The notes under the pieces are model-generated. The model did not search any database. It was not told where the DNA came from and worked only from the letters and a program-made list of their open reading frames with translations. Below, piece by piece: positions 7,327 to 16,296 of a stretch of DNA of 37,862 bases. The stretch comes from an uncultured Prevotella sp. (GTDB taxonomy: Bacteria > Bacteroidota > Bacteroidia > Bacteroidales > Bacteroidaceae): assembly GCA_944320255.1 (NCBI GenBank), contig CALUGU010000014.1, positions 1 to 37,862 of the forward strand. Reading direction: 5' to 3'. A program made the position numbers and the translations under genes. How positions within the stretch are numbered: position 1 is the first letter of the stretch; every line of letters starts with the position of its first letter.

Positions 7327-9756
7327 ATGAGACTTTCAGAACTGAAGACAGGGGAAAAGGGCGTCATAGTAAAAGTCCTCGGCCACGGCGGTTTCCGCAA
7401 GCGCATCGTGGAGATGGGCTTCATCCGCGGCAAGATTGTGACCGTGCTGCTCAACGCGCCACTGCAAGACCCAGTGAAATACAAGATAATGGGATACGAA
7501 ATATCCCTACGCCACTCCGAGGCGGCGATGATAGAGATAATGTCGGCCGACGAGGCGCGGCGCCTTGAGGACGAAGAAGCGGAGAAATTAGGACTTACGG
7601 AAGTGTCGGAAAAAGACAGCGACGACGAAGGCTTCATAACCGACGAGCAGTTGCACAAGGCGGCGATGAAGAAAAGCCGGACGATAAACGTGGCACTCGT
7701 GGGCAACCCCAACTGCGGCAAGACGTCGCTGTTCAACTTCGCTTCAGGCGCCCACGAGCGCGTGGGCAATTACTCCGGAGTTACAGTAGACGCGAAAGAA
7801 GGCAAGGCCGAATATGGCGGATACACGTTCAACCTCGTAGACCTGCCCGGCACTTACTCGCTGTCGGCATACAGCCCCGAAGAGCTGTATGTGCGCAAGC
7901 AGATTATCGAAAACACGCCCGACGTGATAATAAACGTCATCGACGCAAGCAACCTTGAGCGCAACCTGTACCTCACAGCGCAACTCGTGGACATGAACCT
8001 CAAGATCGTGGGCGCGCTGAATATGTTTGACGAATTTGAGTCGCGCGGCGACAAGCTCGACTACGACAAGCTGGGCGAGCTGTTCGGCATCCCGCTCGTG
8101 CCCACGGTGTTCAAGAACGGGCGTGGAGTGGACGACTTGTTCAACATGGTGATCAACGTCTACGAAGGCGAAGGGGCGCAAGGCAACAGCCTGCAAAGGC
8201 ACGTCCACCTGAACCACGGCAAATACATAGAGCAGGCGATAAACAAAATCAAAAAGGAGATACAGAAAGACGAGCAGATAAGATACAAATACTCCACGCG
8301 CTTCCTTTCAATAAAGCTGTTGGAAAAAGACTCGAAAGTGGAGGAATTTGTCAAGACATTGCCCAACGGCGGCGAAATAATTGCCACGCGCGACAAGGCC
8401 GCCGAATACATCATGATGGAAACGAAAGAAGACAGCGAGACGGCCATCATGAACGCAAAATACGGCATAATACACGGCGCGCTGCAAGAAGCAGGGTGCG
8501 AGGAAGGGTCGCACGCCGACACTTACCAGACCACACACATCCTCGATGCGTTAGTAACTAACAAGTATGTCGGCTTCCCTCTGTTTTTCCTTTTCCTTTA
8601 TATAATGTTCGAGGTGACGTTCACGCTCGGACAATACCCGATGGACTGGATTGACGCAGGCGTAGGGGCGTTGTGCGACTTCGTGAAATCGGCCATGCCC
8701 GACGGCCCGCTGAAAGACATGATAGCCGACGGCGCCATAGCCGGCGTAGGGGCGGTGATAGTGTTCCTGCCGCAAATCCTCATCCTGTATGCCTTCATCT
8801 CGTTTATGGAAGACTCCGGCTACATGGCCCGCGCGGCCTTCATCATGGACAAGCTGATGCACAAGATGGGTCTGCACGGCAAATCGTTCATACCGCTGAT
8901 AATGGGCTTCGGGTGCAACGTTCCCGCCATTATGGCCACCCGCACGATAGAGAGCCGCCGCAGCCGGCTCATCACAATCCTCGTATTGCCGCTGATGAGC
9001 TGCAGCGCGCGACTGCCTATTTACATCATGATAACGGGCACGTTCTTCGCCGTTAAATACCAGTCGCTCGTGATGATTTCGCTTTACGCCATCGGAGTCA
9101 TCATGGCCGTGCTGATGAGCCGCCTGTTCAGCAGATGGCTTGTCAAGGGCGACGACACCCCGTTCGTCATGGAGCTGCCCCCCTACCGCTTCCCCACCGG
9201 CAAGGCAATAGCGCGCCACACATGGGAGAAAGGCAAGCAATACCTCAAGAAAATGGGAGGCATCATCCTCGTGGCCAGCATAATAGTATGGGCGTTAGGC
9301 TACTTCCCGCACAACGAGCAGCTTGACAACCAGGCTCAGCAAGAGCAAAGCTACATCGGGCGAATAGGCAAAGCCATCGAGCCGGTGTTCCGTCCGCAAG
9401 GCTTCGACTGGAAACTCGACGTAAGCCTCATAGCCGGCGTCGGGGCGAAAGAAATCGTAGCGTCAACAATGGGAGTGCTTTACGCCGACGACGAAACCGT
9501 GGCCGACGACACCGTTGACAACACACGCAAATACGAAGTGCTGCGCCAGAAGATGGAGGCCGACGGCATAACGCCGCTCATAGCCTTCTCTTACCTGCTG
9601 TTCGTGCTGATTTACTTCCCCTGCATAGCCACCGTCGCCGCCATTAAGGGCGAGACGGGCAGCTGGCGTTGGGCGGTCTTCGCCGCCTGCTACACCACCG
9701 TGCTGGCTTGGATTGTGTCCGCCTGCGTCTACCAAGTTGGCAGTCTGCTGGTATGA
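7327..9756 (+). CDS. feoB: Fused FeoA-FeoB ferrous iron transporter
   Basis: An inner-membrane Fe2+ uptake protein of 809 residues in which the small SH3-like FeoA domain (residues 1-72, LSELKTGEKGVIVKVLGHG) is joined by an acidic linker (75-112) to FeoB. The G domain has G1 GNPNCGKTS at 126-134, the threonine-bearing switch NYSGVTV, G3 DLPG at 172-175 and G4 NMFD at 231-234. A helical GDI-like segment follows, then the polytopic membrane part with two Gate motifs (for example GFGCNVPAIMATR and FFPCIATVAA-like PCIATVAAIKGE) that carry the conserved cysteines. The start at 7327 gives the natural FeoA N terminus; upstream in-frame ATGs run through the promoter and terminator. FeoA-FeoB fusions are common in Bacteroidetes. 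Single-gene unit. Confidence 0.96.
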   Translation: MRLSELKTGEKGVIVKVLGHGGFRKRIVEMGFIRGKIVTVLLNAPLQDPVKYKIMGYEISLRHSEAAMIEIMSADEARRLEDEEAEKLGLTEVSEKDSDDEGFITDEQLHKAAMKKSRTINVALVGNPNCGKTSLFNFASGAHERVGNYSGVTVDAKEGKAEYGGYTFNLVDLPGTYSLSAYSPEELYVRKQIIENTPDVIINVIDASNLERNLYLTAQLVDMNLKIVGALNMFDEFESRGDKLDYDKLGELFGIPLVPTVFKNGRGVDDLFNMVINVYEGEGAQGNSLQRHVHLNHGKYIEQAINKIKKEIQKDEQIRYKYSTRFLSIKLLEKDSKVEEFVKTLPNGGEIIATRDKAAEYIMMETKEDSETAIMNAKYGIIHGALQEAGCEEGSHADTYQTTHILDALVTNKYVGFPLFFLFLYIMFEVTFTLGQYPMDWIDAGVGALCDFVKSAMPDGPLKDMIADGAIAGVGAVIVFLPQILILYAFISFMEDSGYMARAAFIMDKLMHKMGLHGKSFIPLIMGFGCNVPAIMATRTIESRRSRLITILVLPLMSCSARLPIYIMITGTFFAVKYQSLVMISLYAIGVIMAVLMSRLFSRWLVKGDDTPFVMELPPYRFPTGKAIARHTWEKGKQYLKKMGGIILVASIIVWALGYFPHNEQLDNQAQQEQSYIGRIGKAIEPVFRPQGFDWKLDVSLIAGVGAKEIVASTMGVLYADDETVADDTVDNTRKYEVLRQKMEADGITPLIAFSYLLFVLIYFPCIATVAAIKGETGSWRWAVFAACYTTVLAWIVSACVYQVGSLLV

Positions 9757-9787
9757 CATTCAGGAAACAAGAATTGAAAGACAAAGA

Positions 9788-9865
9788 GTCCAAATAGAAA
9801 AGCAACGTCTTTGAGGTTTTAAAACTTTCACTGTTACCTCAAAAACGTTGCTTTTCTATTTGGAC
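9788..9865. terminator. Long bidirectional terminator (30-bp inverted repeat)
   Basis: Arms 9788-9817 and 9836-9865 are complementary at 29 of 30 positions around an 18-base loop. It lies between the convergent feoAB and DUF6057-like genes and includes the stop codon of the latter (9856-9858). The arms contain an A-rich/T-rich tract able to stop transcription in both directions. It is much longer than needed for a terminator. Confidence 0.8.
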
Positions 9866-11037
9866 ATTTTATCTGCTGAAGGCGTGCCGCCGTAAAAATA
9901 ATAACACCAGTAAGTGCCGCCGAACATATCCCTGACGTATGCCTCGCGTTCTGTTTTGTCCTTGTATTTCCGCCCAAGGCTTTGGAAATCAGCGTAGTCG
10001 GCGTCCATCACCTCGTCATGGTAAACCACCGAAGGATTTGAACGAAGGTGAGTGTACAGCGTCAAGGCCTCCTTGTAATGCTTCGGCAACGACGGCGAAG
10101 ACACGTCGTATTTGCGTATGACAGCCTTGACAAACCCGTCAAGGTCTTTGTCAAGCAAATATCCGCACAGCATATAATCAACGGCCGGCTTCATAGCAAG
10201 GCCGTTATTTTCTATATAGCGCAAATATTCCATCGGCGTCATATCGCCTTTCTTGCGGATGCTCAACGCCTTGAATATCTGCCGTTCAGGGTAAACCAGG
10301 CACCGCACATCCTTACCGTCAGGCAGCAAGGCATTGGAGCCTCCGGCAAGCGGATACTCGAAAAGCCGCTCCCCCATCTGCTTGGTGCGCGACATTGCGT
10401 AAGCACGCAACATAGTCAGGTTAGCATTGGCGTCATCCGACTTTGCGCCTACACGCAAAGCCTCGCTGAAATCACCCGACGAAAGCAAACGCTCGATGCG
10501 TAGGCGGTAATGAAACACCCTGTCGCTGTTGCCGCACAAGCACACGGCTATGAACATAAGAGCCATGACGGACAGGTTCTTCCACATTGTGCCGACAAAA
10601 GTCGAGTCTGCCCCCATGGGTTCCTGGCTTAACTTTAACTTATACCTTGACAGCAAAGACACGCACACGTATGCGGCAAGCAACAAAGGAGCAAGCCAAA
10701 GCCACAAGCGCCGGAAAGGAGAACCCGTGTGACTGTCGGCGACTGCCGTCAAGACGACAAGGAGCAACAACGACGGGAAATAAGTCAGCGCGTACAACCC
10801 GCCGCCGAAGCCGCCGAGTTTCTTCGCGCCGACGTGCACAAGGTAAAGCACGGCTGTTATGACGATGGTGCCTATGGCCTTGTCATAGTGGGTCGTACCT
10901 CCAGAGAGAACGTGTTGCAACATAAACAGGAGGTCCGCCTGGAAGCAATACAAGTATAAGAATACAAACAAAATGAAAACAATAGCACACGCCAAACGGA
11001 GCAATGTGCTATTGTTTGCCCGATGATAATTAGTCAT
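9856..11037 (-). CDS. DUF6057-like polytopic membrane protein
   Basis: A protein of 393 residues. The N-terminal half has about five membrane segments (for example residues 13-30, 54-70, 82-99, 110-128 and 153-168). The C-terminal half is soluble and helical, with TPR-like spacing (LLSSGDFSEALRVG, then MLRAYAMSRTKQMGERLF). This layout matches my recollection of Bacteroidetes DUF6057 proteins, whose function is unknown. The start codon is one base after the glgB stop, so translation is almost certainly coupled to glgB and the protein is made with the branching enzyme. The stop codon lies in the terminator arm. Confidence 0.75.
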   Translation of the reverse strand: MTNYHRANNSTLLRLACAIVFILFVFLYLYCFQADLLFMLQHVLSGGTTHYDKAIGTIVITAVLYLVHVGAKKLGGFGGGLYALTYFPSLLLLVVLTAVADSHTGSPFRRLWLWLAPLLLAAYVCVSLLSRYKLKLSQEPMGADSTFVGTMWKNLSVMALMFIAVCLCGNSDRVFHYRLRIERLLSSGDFSEALRVGAKSDDANANLTMLRAYAMSRTKQMGERLFEYPLAGGSNALLPDGKDVRCLVYPERQIFKALSIRKKGDMTPMEYLRYIENNGLAMKPAVDYMLCGYLLDKDLDGFVKAVIRKYDVSSPSLPKHYKEALTLYTHLRSNPSVVYHDEVMDADYADFQSLGRKYKDKTEREAYVRDMFGGTYWCYYFYGGTPSADKMSK

Positions 11038-11038
11038 A

Positions 11039-13111
11039 TCAGTTCTTCTTTAACACTACGGCCGAACGTGCCGGTATGTACAATTTCAGCCATTCCTTAT
11101 GGTCTTTCACATACAGCGGGTCATAGTTTGTGACATGGGTCATCGTGTCGTCGGCGAGCCCGTTGCCTCCGAACGCCTTGGCGTCAGTGTTCAGCACCAC
11201 GTCGTAAGAGCCGGTTGGAACAAGGAAGCCGTAATCGGTGAACGAACGGTTCGGGCTGAAATTGAACACGAACACCAAGTCACCGCGCATGAAGGCAAGC
11301 ACTTGGTCGCCGTCGTTGTGCCATATTTCCTGCACCGGTGTGTTCTGGAAGTTGCGCACGCTCTTTATCACTTTCAGCATCTCGCGGTCGAAGTCGCCGA
11401 GATAGTGGTAACACAGCTCATGGTTGTCAACAAGGTTCCACTGGCGGCGGGCGTACTTGTAACTCCAGCCGTTGCCCTCGCGCGGGAAGTCAATCCACTC
11501 CGGATGCCCGAACTCGTTGCCCATAAAGTCGAGATAACCGCCGTTGATGGCCGCAGCAGTGACGAGGCGTATCATCTTGTGCAAGGCTATGCCGCGGTGC
11601 ACGGTCTCGTTCTCGTCGCCTTTCTTGAAATGCCAGTACATATCGGCGTCGATAAGACGGAATATGATAGTCTTGTCGCCAACCAAGGCCTGGTCGTGGC
11701 TTTCGCAGTAGCTTATCGTCTTCTCGTCGGGGCGGCGGTTCTTCACCTCCCAGAATATGCTGCTCGGCTTCCAGTCCTCGTCGCGCTTTTCCTTTATCGT
11801 CTTAATCCAATAGTCGGGGATGTTCATCGCCATGCGGTAATCGAAACCGAAGCCTCCGTCCTCGAACTTGGCCGCAAGCCCCGGCATTCCGCTCACTTCC
11901 TCGGCGATGGTGATGGCGTCAGGGTTGACTTCATGTATCAGCTTGTTGGCAAGGGTGAGATAGCAGATGGCGTTGTCGTCCTCGTGTCCGTTGAAATAGT
12001 CGCCGTAGTTGCAGAACGCCTCGCCAAGGCCGTGGCTGTAATATAGCATCGAGGTGACTCCGTCGAAGCGGAAACCGTCAAAATGGAACTCCTCAAGCCA
12101 GTACTTGCAGTTGCTAAGAAGGAAGTGTATCACGTCGTCCTTGCCGTAATCGAAGCAAAGGCTGTCCCACGCCGGATGCTCGTGCCTGTCGCCTGGATAG
12201 AAATATTGGTTGGGGTCGCCGGCGAGATTGCCCAGGCCTTCCACCTCGTTCTTTACGGCATGGCTGTGAACGATGTCCATAATCACGGCCACTCCGTTCT
12301 TGTGCGCCTCGTCTATCAACGCCTTCAGCTCCTCAGGCGTGCCGAAACGGCTCGACGGAGCGAAGAAGCTGCTTACGTGATAGCCGAACGAGCCGTAATA
12401 AGGGTGTTCCTGAATGGCCATCACCTGTATGCAGTTGTACCCGTCGGCAACGACGCGCGGCAGCACGTTGTCCTTGAATTCGGTGTACGTGCCGACTTTC
12501 TCTGCGTCTTGCGCCATACCCACATGGCACTCGTATATGAGCAGAGGACTCTTGTTTGGCTTGAACTTTTTCTTCTTCCAGACGTATGGCTGTTCGGGAT
12601 TCCACACCTGGGCAGAGAATATCTTGGTTGACTCGTCTTGCACAACGCGCTGCGCCCATGCCGGAATTCTTTCGCCGTGGCCGCCTTCCCAGTAGACGTG
12701 CATCTTGTAAAGGTCGCCGTGCTTCATGCCCTTTTCGGATATTTTCAGCTCCCAGTTGCCGGTGCCTTCTATCCGCTTGGCCTTATACCTGTCAAGCTCT
12801 TCCCAGTTGCTGAAATCGCCCACGAGGTATATCGCCGTAGCGTTAGGCGCCCACTCCCTGAACACCCATCCGCGCGACAGCTTGTGAAGGCCGTAATAGT
12901 CATACCCGCTCGCAAAACTTGAAAGCGTTTCCTTGCCGTTCCTTGTGAGCTGGCCGATTTTCCACACGGCGTGGTCGTGACGCCCCCTTATCGCATCTTC
13001 GTAAGGGGCGAGATAACCGTCGTTGGCCACCAAGCCTATGTGCTTAGGCCCATCCGCCTTTGCGGCCGCCTCACTTTTCGGTTTCGCCGATTTGGTTTTT
13101 CTCGTTACCAT
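11039..13111 (-). CDS. glgB: 1,4-alpha-glucan branching enzyme (GH13_8)
   Basis: A protein of 690 residues that forms alpha-1,6 branches in glycogen. A Lys/Ala-rich N-terminal extension (1-22) is followed by a CBM48 domain (about 70-165, with FREWAPNATAIYLVGDFSNW). The GH13 barrel then has VMAIQEHPYYGSFGYHV, the nucleophile Asp350 in FDGFRFDGV, the acid Glu404 in TIAEEVSGMP, and the transition-state Asp in CESHDQALVGDKT. The length, the short N terminus and the HPYYGSFGYHV sequence place it in the eukaryote-like GH13_8 subgroup typical of Bacteroidetes, not the E. coli type. It is the third gene of a MORN-YhcH-glgB-DUF6057 operon, 35 bases after the YhcH gene. No other glycogen gene is in the window. 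Confidence 0.95.
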   Translation of the reverse strand: MVTRKTKSAKPKSEAAAKADGPKHIGLVANDGYLAPYEDAIRGRHDHAVWKIGQLTRNGKETLSSFASGYDYYGLHKLSRGWVFREWAPNATAIYLVGDFSNWEELDRYKAKRIEGTGNWELKISEKGMKHGDLYKMHVYWEGGHGERIPAWAQRVVQDESTKIFSAQVWNPEQPYVWKKKKFKPNKSPLLIYECHVGMAQDAEKVGTYTEFKDNVLPRVVADGYNCIQVMAIQEHPYYGSFGYHVSSFFAPSSRFGTPEELKALIDEAHKNGVAVIMDIVHSHAVKNEVEGLGNLAGDPNQYFYPGDRHEHPAWDSLCFDYGKDDVIHFLLSNCKYWLEEFHFDGFRFDGVTSMLYYSHGLGEAFCNYGDYFNGHEDDNAICYLTLANKLIHEVNPDAITIAEEVSGMPGLAAKFEDGGFGFDYRMAMNIPDYWIKTIKEKRDEDWKPSSIFWEVKNRRPDEKTISYCESHDQALVGDKTIIFRLIDADMYWHFKKGDENETVHRGIALHKMIRLVTAAAINGGYLDFMGNEFGHPEWIDFPREGNGWSYKYARRQWNLVDNHELCYHYLGDFDREMLKVIKSVRNFQNTPVQEIWHNDGDQVLAFMRGDLVFVFNFSPNRSFTDYGFLVPTGSYDVVLNTDAKAFGGNGLADDTMTHVTNYDPLYVKDHKEWLKLYIPARSAVVLKKN

Positions 13112-13146
13112 ATCTTGAATGTTAAATTATGAAACTATGCCTTGCC

Positions 13147-13590
13147 TCAAGCCAGAACCTTGAAGATGGCCTTCTTTATCTCGGCGGCGTCGGTGATGCA
13201 CGGCGCATGGCCGTCTTGCGGGAAGAAGATGGCGAACTCGCCGGGCTTGCACGTCACGTAAGTGTCGGCTGCGCCTTCGTATTTTGTTATGTCCTTTTCT
13301 TCGTTGTAGTCGGCCTGGGGCAGTCCGCAGAGCGGCGTGTACCCGTAAGTTTCGGGTGCGCTCAGGGGGATTTGTATGTCTATCATCTTCTTGTGGGTCT
13401 CAAGCAGGGCGGCCTCCTTGGTCTTGCCTTTCGCCAGCTGTATGTTCACGAACAGGTCGGCTCCCTTTATCTGGTGCTTGCCAGCCTCAAGACTGTTCAA
13501 ATCGTTTGATTTGATGAACTCTACGACATCCTTAAACAAAGGGTTAAGCGACGCGTATTTCTCCAGGTTCTCAAGTGTGTCTATTACCAT
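13147..13590 (-). CDS. YhcH/YjgK/YiaL family protein (DUF386)
   Basis: A cupin-fold protein of 147 residues. Family signatures seen are the helical N terminus, ETHKKMIDIQIPLSAPE and the C-terminal metal-site region FAIFFPQDGHAP. In E. coli and others these proteins sit in sugar or sialic acid operons, and some may act on sugar anomers, but the reaction is not settled. Here the gene lies 22 bases after the MORN-repeat gene and 35 bases before glgB, consistent with a carbohydrate role. Length and motifs are normal. Confidence 0.88.
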   Translation of the reverse strand: MVIDTLENLEKYASLNPLFKDVVEFIKSNDLNSLEAGKHQIKGADLFVNIQLAKGKTKEAALLETHKKMIDIQIPLSAPETYGYTPLCGLPQADYNEEKDITKYEGAADTYVTCKPGEFAIFFPQDGHAPCITDAAEIKKAIFKVLA

Positions 13591-13612
13591 AACATTAAAA
13601 TTTAAAAGATTA

Positions 13613-14731
13613 TTATTGTACTCTGTTGCCTAAAATATACATGCCCTGCGACACGATGTTGCCGTTGTGGTCTTTCTCGACGTACTTCCCGTCGCGCAAA
13701 TCGTCCTTGTACGCGCCCTCGAAGCGGCGGCCGTCCTTGTCTACTTCAAGAGCCTTGCCGTGGCGCTTGCCGTTGCGGTACACGCCCCTGAACTTCGCGC
13801 CGTCGGCGAAATGGATTATCACCTCGCCGTTGAACACGCCGTCCTTAAACTCGCCTTCGTACACGTCGCCGTTCTTCTTGGTCAGCTTGCCGTGCCCGTT
13901 CTGCTTGTCAGCCTTCCAATATCCGTTGTACACGTCGCCGTTCTTCCACTGCAACACGCCGTGCCCGTCCTTGTCGCCGTTGGTGAAGTGGCCCGTGTAG
14001 CGGTCGCCGTTGGCGAACGTGAAGATGCCTTCGCCCGTGCGCTTGCCCCTAACGTAGTCGCCCTCGTACACGTCGCCGTTCTGGAACTTGTAAATGCCCT
14101 TGCCGTTCTGCACGTCTTCGAGCCATTCACCCGTGTACACGTCGCCGTCGGCGTACTTGTTTGTGCCGAAGCCGGAACGCAGGTTGTCGTTCCATCCGCC
14201 GTCGTAGGTGGTGCCGTCGCCCCAGTCGAAGAAGCCCTTGCCCCACTTCTTGTCGTCCTTCCATTCGCCTTCGTAGTAGGCGCCGCCGCTGTAGGTGTAC
14301 GTCCCCTTGCCGTTGCGCTTGTCCTGGTACCAGTCGCCGTCGTACTTATCGCCGTTGTAGTAATACATCACTCCGTGGCCCTGCTGGTAGTCGCGGAACC
14401 ACAGGCCTACGTACTTGTTGTTGTTCATAAAGTAATAAGTACCACGTCCGTGCTGCTGGTCCTGGAACCATTCGCCGTCGTATTTCTCGCCGTCCGAGAA
14501 GGTGTACACGCCATAGCCTTGGCGCTTGCCCTTGACGTATGAGCCTTCATACGTGTCGCCGTTCTTGTAAACGGTCTTTCCCTTTCCGTTAGGTTTGCCT
14601 GAAACTATTTCACCTTGGTACATTCCGCCGTCCTTCGTTTCACACGAGCCGAGCGTTATCTTCTGGGCGCAGCAAACCAGCGGAATTACGAACATTAAAG
14701 ACAGTAATATATATTTCTTCACGATTGTCAT
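13613..14731 (-). CDS. Exported MORN-repeat protein (14 repeats)
   Basis: A protein of 372 residues with a signal peptide (MTIVKKYILLSLMFVIPLVCCA) followed by 14 uninterrupted units of exactly 23 residues (residues 38-359), each with the MORN pattern YxGxWxxxxxxGxGxxxxxxGDx. The last three units are divergent. MORN repeats form elongated beta-hairpin rods, and in bacteria they are mostly of unknown function. The export signal suggests the periplasm or envelope. First gene of the operon, with a good promoter just upstream. At the DNA level the repeat gives a 69-bp tandem array that could change length by recombination. Confidence 0.9.
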   Translation of the reverse strand: MTIVKKYILLSLMFVIPLVCCAQKITLGSCETKDGGMYQGEIVSGKPNGKGKTVYKNGDTYEGSYVKGKRQGYGVYTFSDGEKYDGEWFQDQQHGRGTYYFMNNNKYVGLWFRDYQQGHGVMYYYNGDKYDGDWYQDKRNGKGTYTYSGGAYYEGEWKDDKKWGKGFFDWGDGTTYDGGWNDNLRSGFGTNKYADGDVYTGEWLEDVQNGKGIYKFQNGDVYEGDYVRGKRTGEGIFTFANGDRYTGHFTNGDKDGHGVLQWKNGDVYNGYWKADKQNGHGKLTKKNGDVYEGEFKDGVFNGEVIIHFADGAKFRGVYRNGKRHGKALEVDKDGRRFEGAYKDDLRDGKYVEKDHNGNIVSQGMYILGNRVQ

Positions 14732-14745
14732 TTTAAATTTATCAC

Positions 14746-14776
14746 CAAAAGTAATATATTTTCATCAAACGGCAAA
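14746..14776 (-). promoter_or_regulatory. Promoter of the MORN-YhcH-glgB operon
   Basis: On the minus strand TTTG (14773-14776) and TACTTTTG (14746-14753) are 19 bases apart, matching the Bacteroidetes consensus. The 5' leader is only a few bases long before the ATG at 14731. Confidence 0.75.
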
Positions 14777-14987
14777 AATATTTAATGAAAATCAAGCCTC
14801 TGTTCTGATTTATTGGGAAATATTCATATCTGTAAATACGCACAATCCCCCTACTCCGCCCTATGTCCCGCCATCAGCTTCCACGTGCAGGGCGCGTTGA
14901 CACAATGCTCGCATTCATCGTCTTTCAATGTCAAAACGTCAACCTAAAAACATCAACAAAAACCTGCAAAATAGGATTTCGCGATAG

Positions 14988-15068
14988 CGTAAACGGCATA
15001 TAAAACCTCCGTTTACGGCCTCCGGCGGCGGCGTTTGCGCCCTTTGAGGGGACGAAAGGGCGCAAACG
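14988..15068. repeat. Two strong hairpins in a gene-free stretch
   Basis: The interval 14777-15476 has no credible gene. It holds a 9-bp inverted repeat (14988-14996 with 15009-15017) and directly after it a perfect 14-bp one (15032-15045 with 15055-15068, 9-base loop). Short words such as ACGGC, GGCGTCA and GACGG recur through 15060-15180. No T run follows either hairpin, so they are not ordinary terminators. Confidence 0.6.
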
Positions 15069-15476
15069 GCACTCTCATTTGCCGTCATTGACACCTTCAA
15101 TGGGCGTCATCAACAGTGGTAATAACGGCATTTAAGGGCTAAAAAGACGGTTTTTACCGCCAGAGGAAGCCGTCGCCGATTGCACACTTCGTCAAGATTT
15201 CACGTACAACACTGTACGTCAAGGCGTTACGTTTACACACAATTTTCACCCTTATTTTCGTCCGGATCGACTGTTTTCCCACGCCGACGGCGTTTTAAAT
15301 GTTAAACGAAAAATCAGAATGCAAGCAATTCAGCAATTTACCTTACACTTTAAACGCATCGTTACATTAAAAAACTGCAAACACAACTTATATGTTGAAA
15401 CGCTAAATTATGCATACCCAAACATATCTAAGGAATGTAAAAATTGACGAATATTAATTATTGGAGGTGCAAAATC

Positions 15477-15507
15477 TTGTATCTCTACGGATTTTGCATT
15501 ACCTTTG
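15477..15507 (+). promoter_or_regulatory. Promoter of the kdsB operon
   Basis: TTG at 15477-15479 and TACCTTTG at 15500-15507 are 20 bases apart. The ATG of kdsB follows 24 bases after the -7 box, giving a short leader. Confidence 0.8.
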
Positions 15508-15531
15508 TAAAAACATTTAAAACCATAGCTT

Positions 15532-16284
15532 ATGAACTTTGCAGGCATCATACCGGCGAGATACGCCTCTACGCGCTTCCCCGGCAAACCGTTGGCGATA
15601 TTGGGCGGAAAGCCCATGATACAAAGAGTTTACGAACAAGTGGCGAAAGTATTGGACGACGTGTATGTCGCAACCGACGACGACCGCATTTTCAACGCCG
15701 TCACCGGGTTCGGCGGCAAGGCCGTCATGACGTCGCCCGACCATAAAAGCGGCACTGACAGGATAGAAGAGGCGGTTGACAAAATAGGAAAAGACTTCGA
15801 CGTGGTAATCAACATACAGGGCGACGAGCCGTTCATACACGAATCGCAGATACGCACCGTGTGCGAATGCTTCGACGACCCGCAGACGATGATCGCCACG
15901 CTGGGACGCCCGTTCACCGAAAACGACACGCTGGCCGACCTGGAAAACCCGAACTCGCCGAAGCTCGTCTGCGACAACAACGGCTTCGCCATGTACTTCA
16001 GCAGGAGCGTGATACCGTTCGTAAGGAACGCCGAGAAGCAATCGTGGCTCGGCAGCTTCAATTACCTGAAACACATCGGGCTGTACGCTTACAGGCGCGA
16101 CGTGCTGGCAGAAATAACAAAGCTGCCGCAATCGAGCCTCGAAATAGCCGAAAGCCTCGAACAGTTGAGATGGCTGCAAAACGGGTATAAGATTAAAGTG
16201 GGCGTCACCAACGTCGAGACGATAGGCATAGACACGCCGGCCGACCTGGAAAAGGCGGAAACTTTTTTAGCACAAAGGCACTAA
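15532..16284 (+). CDS. kdsB: 3-deoxy-manno-octulosonate cytidylyltransferase
   Basis: A cytosolic enzyme of 250 residues that makes CMP-Kdo from CTP and Kdo for lipid A-core assembly. The nucleotide-binding motif IPARYASTRFPGKPL (residues 7-21, Arg10 and Lys19), ATDDDRI near 48-54, SGTDRIEEA near 73-81 and the metal-binding QGDEPF (96-101) are all in place. Its conserved HIGLYAYRR is near residue 180. The length is standard. First gene of a four-gene plus-strand operon with 12 bases to the HPPK-like gene. Its presence confirms a Gram-negative outer membrane. Confidence 0.96.
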   Translation: MNFAGIIPARYASTRFPGKPLAILGGKPMIQRVYEQVAKVLDDVYVATDDDRIFNAVTGFGGKAVMTSPDHKSGTDRIEEAVDKIGKDFDVVINIQGDEPFIHESQIRTVCECFDDPQTMIATLGRPFTENDTLADLENPNSPKLVCDNNGFAMYFSRSVIPFVRNAEKQSWLGSFNYLKHIGLYAYRRDVLAEITKLPQSSLEIAESLEQLRWLQNGYKIKVGVTNVETIGIDTPADLEKAETFLAQRH

Positions 16285-16296
16285 TCATCTGGCACC

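Noticed and set aside
11099-12046. Long open frame antisense to glgB
   Set aside because: Fully inside a certain gene on the opposite strand, with low-complexity Val/Ala/His composition typical of antisense shadows.
13667-14542. 291-residue open frame antisense to the MORN gene
   Set aside because: It is created by the 69-bp coding repeat; its product is an Ala/Val repeat with no signal or domain.
14595-14900. 101-residue open frame in the promoter region of the MORN gene
   Set aside because: It overlaps the MORN gene start and its promoter on the other strand; composition is not protein-like.
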